A DNA stretch of 64,000 nucleotides, taken from assembly GCF_037975245.1 (NCBI RefSeq), contig NC_092562.1, positions 902,501 to 966,500 of the forward strand, given 5' to 3'. The notes under the pieces were generated by a model that was given only the letters and a program-made list of their open reading frames with translations, was not told the origin of the DNA and made no database searches. This stretch comes from Apostichopus japonicus (lineage: Eukaryota > Echinodermata > Holothuroidea > Aspidochirotida > Stichopodidae). A program made the translations under genes and the position numbers. Below, piece by piece: positions 56,343 through 64,000 of the stretch; position 1 is the stretch's first letter; every line of letters begins with the position of its first letter.

Positions 56343-58204
56343 GAATACCTATGCGCACAAGTTTTATATGAATGTACTCCTCTGTTCTCCAAAGGAACGA
56401 ATCCGTTTTGTTTAATTGTCTCACTCTGGTGTCCAAACTACTGATATATAAGGAGACCTGAGCCTTTCAATTACTGTACTGGACAAAAGATTTACAATAC
56501 TGAAGTCTCTGGAGACCTCAGCATTTCAAATACTGTACGAAACAACATAAGTACAATACTGAGCTCTCCAGAAACAAGAAAACCTATGCGCACAAGTATT
56601 TTTTGAATGTACTCGCCTGTTCTCCAAAAGAACAAATCCGATTTTTTTTTATATCACTCTGCTGTCCATACTCGTGATTCAAAAGTCCAGTTCCTTCTGC
56701 ACTCCAGTAGCAATGCCAGATCCCAGTGGTAGCGTTGCTAGCCTGGGAATCGTTACCAAGGTAACTAGACACCCAAGCCAGGTTACGAGTAGAAACAAGA
56801 AAACCTATGCGCACAAGTTTTATATGAATGTACCCCTTTTGTTCTCCAAAAGAACGAATCCGTTTTGTTCAAATGTCTCACTCTTTAATTGTCTCACTCT
56901 GGTGTCCAAACTACTGATATATAAGGAGACCTGAGCCTTTCAATTACTGTACTGGACAAAAAATTTACAATACTGAAGTCTCTGGAGACCTCAGCATTTC
57001 AAATACTGTACCAAACAACATAAGTACAATACTGAGCTCTCCAGAAACAAGAAAACCTATGCGCACAAGTATTTTTTGAATGTACTCGCCTGTTCTCCAA
57101 AAGAACAAATCCGATTTTTTTTTTTATATCACTCTGCTGTCCATACTCGTGATTCAAAAGTCCAGTTCCTTCTGCACTCCAGTAGCAATGCCAGATCCCA
57201 GTGGTAGCGTTGCTAGCCTGGGAATCGTTACCAAGGTAACTAGACACCCAAGCCAGGTTACGAGTAGAAACAAGAATACCTATGCGCACAAGTTTTATAT
57301 GAATGTACTCCTCTGTTCTCCAAAGGAACGAATCCGTTTTGTTTAATTGTCTCACTCTGGTGTCCAAACTACTGATATATAAGGAGACCTGAGCCTTTCA
57401 ATTACTGTACTGGACAAAAGATTTACAATACTGAAGTCTCTGGAGACCTCAGCATTTCAAATACTGTACGAAACAACATAAGTACAATACTGAGCTCTCC
57501 AGAAACAAGAAAACCTATGCGCACAAGTATTTTTTGAATGTACTCGCCTGTTCTCCAAAAGAACAAATCCGATTTTTTTTTATATCACTCTGCTGTCCAT
57601 ACTCGTGATTCAAAAGTCCAGTTCCTTCTGCACTCCAGTAGCAATGCCAGATCCCAGTGGTAGCGTTGCTAGCCTGGGAATCGTTACCAAGGTAACTAGA
57701 CACCCAAGCCAGGTTACGAGTAGAAACAAGAAAACCTATGCGCACAAGTTTTATATGAATGTACCCCTTTTGTTCTCCAAAAGAACGAATCCGTTTTGTT
57801 CAAATTTCTCACTCTTTAATTGTCTCACTCTGGTGTCCAAACTACTGATATATAAGGAGACCTGAGCCTTTCAATTACTGTACTGGACAAAAAATTTACA
57901 ATACTGAAGTCTCTGGAGACCTCAGCATTTCAAATACTGTACCAAACAACATAAGTACAATACTGAGCTCTCCAGAAACAAGAAAACCTATGCGCACAAG
58001 TATTTTTTGAATGTACTCGCCTGTTCTCCAAAAGAACAAATCCGATTTTTTTTTTTATATCACTCTGCTGTCCATACTCGTGATTCAAAAGTCCAGTTCC
58101 TTCTGCACTCCAGTAGCAATGCCAGATCCCAGTGGTAGCGTTGCTAGCCTGGGAATCGTTACCAAGGTAACTAGACACCCAAGCCAGGTTACGAGTAGAA
58201 ACAA
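56343..58204 (+). repeat. SatB: two-unit (931-bp) tandem duplication
   Basis: Units with AAGAATACC at 56343, 57274 and 58205, and landmarks 56674/57605 and 57080/58011, recur with a 931-bp period. The two copies are nearly identical. Confidence 0.8.
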
Positions 58205-58310
58205 GAATACCTATGCGCACAAGTTTTATATGAATGTACTCCTCTGTTCTCCAAAAGAACGAATCCGTTTTGATCAAATGTCTCACTCTGGTGTCCAAAC
58301 TACTGATATA

Positions 58311-58534
58311 TACGGAGACCTGAGCCTTTCAATTACTGTACTGGACAAAAAAAAATTACAATACTGAAGTCTCTGGAGACCTCAGCATTTCAAATACTGT
58401 ACCAAACAATATAAGTACAATATACGGAGACCTGAGCCTTTCAATTACTGTACTGGACAAAAAAATTACAATACTGAAGTCTCTGGAGACCTCAGCATTT
58501 CAAAAACTGTACCAAACAATATAAGTACAATACT
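58311..58534 (+). repeat. SatB: internal 112-bp partial duplication
   Basis: TACGGAGACCTGAGC at 58311 is repeated at 58423 after AAGTACAATA, giving one unit an extra 112 bp. This accounts for the one unusually long unit spacing in the array. Confidence 0.85.
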
Positions 58535-60751
58535 GAGCTCTCCAGAAACAAGAAAACCTATGCGCAAAAGTATTTTTTGAATGTACTCGCCTGTTCTCCA
58601 AAAGGACAAATCCGATTTTTTTTTTTTATATCACTCTGCTGTCCATACTCGTGATTCAAAAGTCCAGTTCCTTCTGCCCTCCAGTAGCAATGCCAGTTCC
58701 CAGTGGTAGCGTTGCTAGCCTGGGAATCGTTACCAAGGTAACTAGAGACCCAAGCCAGGTTACGAGTAGAAACAAGAAAACCTATGCGCACAAGTTTTAT
58801 ATGAATGTACTCCTCTGTTCTCCAAAAGAACGAATCCGTTTTGTTCAATTGTCTCACTCTGGTGTCCAAACTACTGATATATACGGAGACCTGAGCCTTT
58901 CAATTACTGTACTGGACAAAAAACTTACAATACTGAAGTCTCTGGAAACCTCAGCATTTCAAATACTGTACCAAACAACATAAGTACAATACTGAGCACT
59001 CCAGAAACAAGAAAACCTATGCGCACAAGTATTTTTTGAATGTACTCGCCTGTTCTCCAAAAGAACAAATCCGATTTTTTTTTATTTTATATCACTCTGC
59101 TGTCCATACTCGTGATTCAAAAGTCCAGTTCCTTCTGCACTCCAGTAGCAATGCCAGATCCCAGTGGTAGCGTTGCTAGCCTGGGAATCGTTACCAAGGT
59201 AACTAGACACCCAAGCCAGGTTACGAGTAGAAACAAGAATACCTATGCGCACAAGTTTTATATGAATGTACTCCTCTGTTCTCCAAAAGAACGAATCCGT
59301 TTTGTTCAAATGTCTCACTCTGGTGTCCAAACTACTGATATATACGGAGACCTGAGCCTTTCAATTACTGTACTGGACAAAAAAAAATTACAATACTGAA
59401 GTCTCTGGAGACCTCAGCATTTCAAATACTGTACCAAACAACATAAGTACAATACTGAGCTCTCCAGAAACAAGAAAACCTATGCGCACAAGTATTTTTT
59501 GAATGTACTCGCCTGTTCTCCAAAAGAACAAATCCGATTTTTTTTTTTTATATCACTCTGCTGTCCATACTCGTGATTCAAAAGTCCAGTTCCTTCTGCC
59601 CTCCAGTAGCAATGCCAGTTCCCAGTGGTAGCGTTGCTAGCCTGGGAATCGTTACCAAGGTAACTAGAGACCCAAGCCAGGTTACGAGTAGAAACAAGAA
59701 AACCTATGCGCACAAGTTTTATATGAATGTACTCCTCTGTTCTCCAAAGGAACGAATCCGTTTTGTTTAATTGTCTCACTCTGGTGTCCAAACTACTGAT
59801 ATATAAGGAGACCTGAGCCTTCAATTACTGTACTGGACAAAAAATTTACAATACTGAAGTCTCTGGAGACCTCAGCATTTCAAATACTGTACCAAACAAT
59901 ATAAGTACAATACTGAGCTCTCCAGAAACAAGAAAACCTATGCGCAAAAGTATTTTTGAATGTACTCGCCTGTTCTCCAAAAGAACAAATCCGATTTTTT
60001 TTTTTATATCACTCTGCTGTCCATACTCGTGATTCAAAAATCCAGTTCCTTCTGCACTCCAGTAGTAATGCCAGATCCCAGTGGTAGCGTTGCTAGCCTG
60101 GGAATCGTTACCAAGGTAACTAGACACCCAAGCCAGGTTATGAGTAGAAACAAGAAAACCTATGCGCACAAGTTTTATATGAATGTACTCCTCTGTTCTC
60201 CAAAGGAACGAATCCGTTTTGTTTAATTGTCTCACTCTGGTGTCCAAACTACTGATATATAAGGAGACCTGAGCCTTTCAATTACTGTACTGGACAAAAA
60301 ATTTACAATACTGAAGTCTCTGGAGACCTCAGCATTTCAAATACTGTACCAAACAATATAAGTACAATACTGAGCTCTCCAGAAACAAGAAAACCTATGC
60401 GCAAAAGTATTTTTTGAATGTACTCGCCTGTTCTCCAAAAGAACAAATCCGATTTTTTTTTTTTATATCACTCTGCTGTCCATACTCGTGATTCAAAAGT
60501 CCAGTTCCTTCTGCCCTCCAGTAGCAATGCCAGTTCCCAGTGGTAGCGTTGCTAGCCTGGGAATCGTTACCAAGGTAACTAGAGACCCAAGCCAGGTTAC
60601 GAGTAGAAACAAGAAAACCTATGCGCACAAGTTTTATATGAATGTACTCCTCTGTTCTCCAAAAGAACGAATCCGTTTTGTTCAAATGTCTCACTCTGGT
60701 GTCCAAACTACTGATATATACGGAGACCTGAGCCTTTCAATTACTGTACTG

Positions 60752-60766
60752 GGGCAATTCCGTAAA
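60752..60766 (+). repeat. left terminal inverted repeat
   Basis: GGGCAATTCCGTAAA, matching the inverted right end with one mismatch. A partial copy of the subterminal motif (CGGACGTAC, 60769-60777) follows at once. Confidence 0.8.
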
Positions 60767-60933
60767 GTCGGACGTACATTTCGGACAGTTTGTTGATCCA
60801 TATCTCAATGGCTAAATATAGGGGATAACTTTTCATTTGGGTTTTATGGAACATCTACCTTGTACTATTCTTGTATAGAGTTTCATTCCTTGTCCATCTA
60901 AATAAACTACAAAAATACTCAAAAAACCTCCCT

Positions 60934-61197
60934 GTGACGGACGTACCCAGAGAAAGTGACTTTTTCAGATCGTAATTTTCTTTTGAAAATTTCTGTGAAT
61001 TGGGATGGGATGCAATTTAAAACTACTGTACTATACATGTTATGAAGAAGACTCTTAACTACACATATCAGTAAACAAGCAGTTGAAACCTTTATCACTT
61101 CCCTACAATATATTCAAAAATTCCTCTGTGACGGACGTACAAATTTTTGTGACGGACGTACACGTGTGAAATTATATAGTAAATGTACGTCCGTCAC
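60934..61197. repeat. left cluster of subterminal 13-mers
   Basis: GTGACGGACGTAC occurs exactly on + at 60934-60946, 61128-61140 and 61149-61161, and on - at 61185-61197. The last two face each other as an inverted pair. Confidence 0.92.
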
Positions 61198-61723
61198 AAA
61201 CAAAAGTGCTACTTGGTATCCCTAAAATTTTAATTTGTGACAAAGCTTCACCCAGAGTTTCCATTGTTGACAGATGTACACAATAATGCAGCTCATTTAC
61301 TTGTGGCTAATGGAACAACTTAGGTAAAAGTAATAGTGAAAAGAAGGTTTACCCTCTCACAAAATTTCTATTCTATTGGAAATCTATATTTCACTTTAAG
61401 TTTGATGCAATCATCAATGGTGAGCTCATTTAAAATTTTGTGTGCATCATTTCAAACAATACAGATGTCAGACCCCTAGGGAGTTGAAGTTCTCTAGTGG
61501 GTCAGAATGATGGGTCCCTATTAACATTAAGATGGTATGAGCACCAAACCATTTTTCTTTCACTTTTCTTCACACCCTGTTTATTTACTTGACAATTTTT
61601 TTTAATTAAAATACATGTACTGCAGGCTTCTGTATGGATGATGTAACAGCACATTTCAGCAAACAAGAAATTCAGAACTTCAGATGTGTGATACATTGTG
61701 TTGTATTGCTTCAGGAGTTCTTA

Positions 61724-62687
61724 GGCTGTGTTCACATTGGATCCCCTGTTCTTAGTCCTGTGTTGACAATTTAACCGCAAATATGTTTCCAAAATCTCCT
61801 ATAGTGTTCACACTTGAACTCATGCTCCAGCTCTGATTTCCCACTCTGAGTCAATGAAGAGGAAGTTACAATATTTGTATGGTGACTCTCACAAAAGTGC
61901 AATTGCACAAAGTGTATGGCAAATTTCTAATAAAGATGAGTGTCACTACCTTCTGCATGCAATGTATATTGATTCAAGATTGAGGTGAAAGTGGGAGAAA
62001 GAAGTCAATGTTATAACACTGTTATAACAAGTGAAGTCAATGTTATAACCAGGGTGTGCATGCTACAAATAGCTATTCAGCAGTATTGCTGAATAGCTAT
62101 GAGAGCATTTACTGGCAATAGTTCTTAAATATCTCATGTCAACATACAGAGATACAGCGGCACACCCTTGGTTAGTATAGCAACTATGAAACATTTATAA
62201 AGGTACAGTAATACACACAAACACTGTGAAGTTAAGGAAGAACCATCTGGTAACTCTGTCCACCAACATAAAACTATGAGCAAAATTAACTTTTCTTTCA
62301 CATAATGATACCTGAAACCCAACACAAAAGGTAATGAACCTAAAGCAAATGTAGAACAAATTACATCAAAACAATAACATGCATACTACAGCACTTAACA
62401 AAATACTGTACTAACAATTGCAATAACAGTTCTTGATGACTCTCAGACAATCTTCCTTCTAAAACTGATTTACAGTATTTACTAAAAACTAGTTGAACAC
62501 AGTGTAATATATACAGTATGTTGGATATCGAAATGAAACCTCATGGTCAGAGGGAAGGATAAATGGCAGAACTACAAGAAACAATGTTGTACACAAACAA
62601 ATAGTTTGTAGCTAATAGTTCCATATATGTCAATGGTTAGTCAATTCAATCGGATCCCCTCTGTGTGTTTTCTAATGTGAACAAGGC
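61724..62687. mobile_element. possible nested miniature inverted-repeat element
   Basis: The left end GGCTGTGTTCACATTGGA (61724-61741) resembles the inverted right end, read on - as GCCTTGTTCACATTAGA (62687-62671). They share TGTTCACATT and more. The ~960 bp between encode nothing. Target duplications are uncertain (TTA on the left, TTT or TTA on the right), so this is tentative. Confidence 0.35.
62069..62100. repeat. perfect hairpin, 14-bp arms, 4-base loop
   Basis: ATAGCTATTCAGCA (62069-62082), loop GTAT, then the exact reverse complement (62087-62100). There is no T-run or gene context to suggest a terminator; it may be an internal transposon palindrome. Confidence 0.9.
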
Positions 62688-62967
62688 TTTTAGATGAAAG
62701 TTTAAATATCAATGTAGACAATAGCATACTGAACATGTGGTTCAATACCATGCCATTTCTTTGATTTCTTGCTAAGTGCTAACCAATAACACAATGCTAG
62801 TTGACACTGAAGTATGCAATGTTTGCATACCACTACATTTATGCTAATGAAAAAACCACAATCTACCTAATATCTGTGTTAATGACTTTATGGGTTTGAT
62901 TATTAAATTCAGAGGTAATGTAGTGATAAACATGTTAAAATACATTGTTTATCTAAACAAAAATAAT

Positions 62968-63184
62968 GTGACGGACGTACGCGTGACGGACGTACGTGAC
63001 GGACGTACCAAAATATGTACGTCCGTCACAGCATTTTCTGAAAAAATAAAATCCTAGGGATTAATGGCACATTATGTAGTTATTGAGTGTTCAAAATGTG
63101 CATTGAATTGTAGATGTCTTGAAATCTGGGTACTTCCTTCTGTATGAAAGTTAAAAAAATGTGATTTTTCTGTGACGGACGTAC
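62968..63184. repeat. right cluster of subterminal 13-mers
   Basis: GTGACGGACGTAC occurs exactly on + at 62968-62980, 62983-62995, 62996-63008 and 63172-63184, and on - at 63017-63029. Three copies are almost back to back, then one is inverted. Confidence 0.92.
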
Positions 63185-63532
63185 ACATGACAATTTACAT
63201 TTGTAAAAAAAGTTATTCTCAGAAAACTGAAAATCCCTGCAACTTTATCTGTTTGTCAACTGAATCTATATATTATATCACTTCAGCAAATCTAAGAATA
63301 TTTATTCCTCTGGATATACACAGGCAAAAATAGGCATTTTGTTTTTGGGTGATTTTTATGAAGCAAATTTGAGATTTTTTCGGTTGACGAATACACACCT
63401 TATTCTGCCTGAAAACAATGTGTTCTGTGAAAATTAGCTAAATATTATGAAACTTCAGAGTTTTAGCTTTCATCTGATACCCTACACGTAATGATTCAAC
63501 GTGTTTTAAGTCTTGGTGAAAAGGTTTACTAG

Positions 63533-63547
63533 TTTACGGAACTGCCC
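63533..63547 (-). repeat. right terminal inverted repeat
   Basis: Read on the - strand this is GGGCAGTTCCGTAAA. It abuts the right copy of the ACTG target duplication. Confidence 0.8.
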
Positions 63548-64000
63548 ACTGGACAAATAACTTACAATACTGAAGTCTCTGGAGACCTCAGCATTTCAAA
63601 TACTGTACCAAACAATATAAGTACAATACTGAGCTCTCCAGAAACAAGAAAACCTATGCGCACAAGTATTTTTTGAATGTACTCGCCTGTTCTCCAAAAG
63701 AACAAACCCGATTTTTTTTTTATATCACTCTGCTGTCCATACTCGTGATTCAAAAGTCCAGTTCCTTCTGCCCTCAAGTAGCAATGCCAGTTCCCAGTGG
63801 TAGCGTTGCTAGCCTGGGAATCGTTACCAAGGTAACTAGACACCCAAGCCAGGTTACGAGTAGAAACAAGAATACCTATGCGCACAAGTTTTACATGAAT
63901 GTACTCCTCTGTTCTCCAAAAGAACGAATCCGTTTTGTTCAAATGTCTCACTCTGGTGTCCAAACTACTGATATATACGGAGACCTGAGCCTTTCAATTA
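63548..64000 (+). repeat. SatB array resumed, runs off the right edge
   Basis: The unit continues in register from the point interrupted at 60752 (ACTGGACAAATAACTTACAATACTGAAG and onward) to the window end. It has the same composite structure and begins with the right copy of the ACTG target duplication. Confidence 0.95.

Larger units (their letters stand above)
50571..60751 (+). repeat. SatB: tandem array of ~22 composite units of about 470 bp
   Basis: A second satellite, unrelated to SatA. The landmark GTGATTCAAAAGTCCAG recurs about every 456-479 bp (50617, 51069, 51538, 52011, 52484 and so on to 60488), with one longer spacing of about 570 at 58080-58651. Each unit is composite. One block of about 95 bp (AGAAACAAGAAAACCTATGC to ACTCTG) occurs twice in diverged form, and one block of about 57 bp (GGAGACCT to ACAATACTGA) also occurs twice. 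A third part (CAGTGGTAGCGTTGC to GGTTACGAGTAG) is single. Homopolymer T/A length (8 to 12) differs between units and shifts every open frame, so the 60-130-codon frames on both strands are not credible genes. The array is interrupted at 60752 and resumes at 63548. Confidence 0.95.
61198..62967. other. interior of the inserted element, no gene seen
   Basis: AT-rich DNA without a convincing open frame on either strand and without the 13-mer. It contains a possible nested miniature element (61724-62687), a perfect 14-bp-arm hairpin (62069-62100) and a short direct repeat of GAAGTCAATGTTATAAC near 62001 and 62033. Confidence 0.5.
60752..63547. mobile_element. DNA-transposon-like insertion (2.8 kb, non-autonomous) in SatB
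   Basis: The element interrupts a SatB unit. The flank reads TTACTGTACTG on the left and ACTGGACAAATAAC on the right, so ACTG (60748-60751 and 63548-63551) is a 4-bp target duplication; joining the flanks restores the normal SatB sequence TGTACTGGACAAA. Termini are inverted: GGGCAATTCCGTAAA at the left and, on the opposite strand, GGGCAGTTCCGTAAA at the right (14 of 15). The exact TSD length could be 4 or 5, as a G is shared. Subterminal zones carry nine exact GTGACGGACGTAC motifs. No transposase or reverse transcriptase is recognisable (longest frames about 64 codons), so the element is non-autonomous or decayed. The superfamily cannot be assigned from these data. Confidence 0.85.

Noticed and set aside
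60752-63547. LTR retrotransposon or Helitron
   Set aside because: Ends are inverted, not direct, repeats; a target duplication is present; no reverse transcriptase, primer-binding site or CTRR end is seen.
50598-63963. Repeated 60-133-codon frames on both strands in SatB
   Set aside because: They overlap on opposite strands, change frame and C-terminus with homopolymer length, and follow the repeat unit rather than gene structure. The longest - strand frame (63562-63963) only joins the two internal duplicates of one unit.

Overview
The window looks like nuclear DNA of a marine invertebrate animal, most likely a deuterostome such as an echinoderm. The reasons are an IgGFc-binding-protein-type domain (a family that is abundant in echinoderms, lancelets and bivalves), an intron-containing secreted phospholipase A2 gene with canonical GT-AG introns, AT-rich non-coding DNA with animal-style microsatellites, and very large satellite arrays. 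The species cannot be fixed from the sequence.

Layout. 1-1414: the 3' part of an IgGFc-binding-like gene on the + strand, open to the left edge. 3592-6951: a four-exon secreted phospholipase A2 gene on the - strand, convergent with the first gene. I reconstructed it from splice sites and family motifs; it has one apparent single-base frame break in exon 2. 6952-8200: its upstream DNA, with a TATA box, a possible DR1 nuclear-receptor element, a 115-bp repeat also found at 2838-2952, and a G-rich tract.

8201-50570: about 42 kb of one satellite (SatA), roughly 130 head-to-tail units of 324-325 bp. The units fall into diagnostic types that form dimers, trimers and larger higher-order repeats, including a nearly perfect 5,841-bp (18-unit) duplication. 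Each unit carries a ~68-bp imperfect palindrome and most carry a full TGACGTCA palindrome. 50571-60751 and 63548-64000: a second, unrelated satellite (SatB), about 22 composite units of ~470 bp before the interruption, joined to SatA with no unique DNA between. 60752-63547: a 2.8-kb DNA-transposon-like element inserted in SatB, with terminal inverted repeats, a 4-bp target duplication and nine exact copies of a 13-bp motif clustered near its two ends. It has no recognisable transposase.

Only the first 7 kb holds convincing genes. The many short open frames inside SatA and SatB are repeat artefacts. The unusual content is the organisation of the satellites (palindromes, higher-order structure, captured crossover products, recurrent deletions) and the transposon with its subterminal 13-mers.
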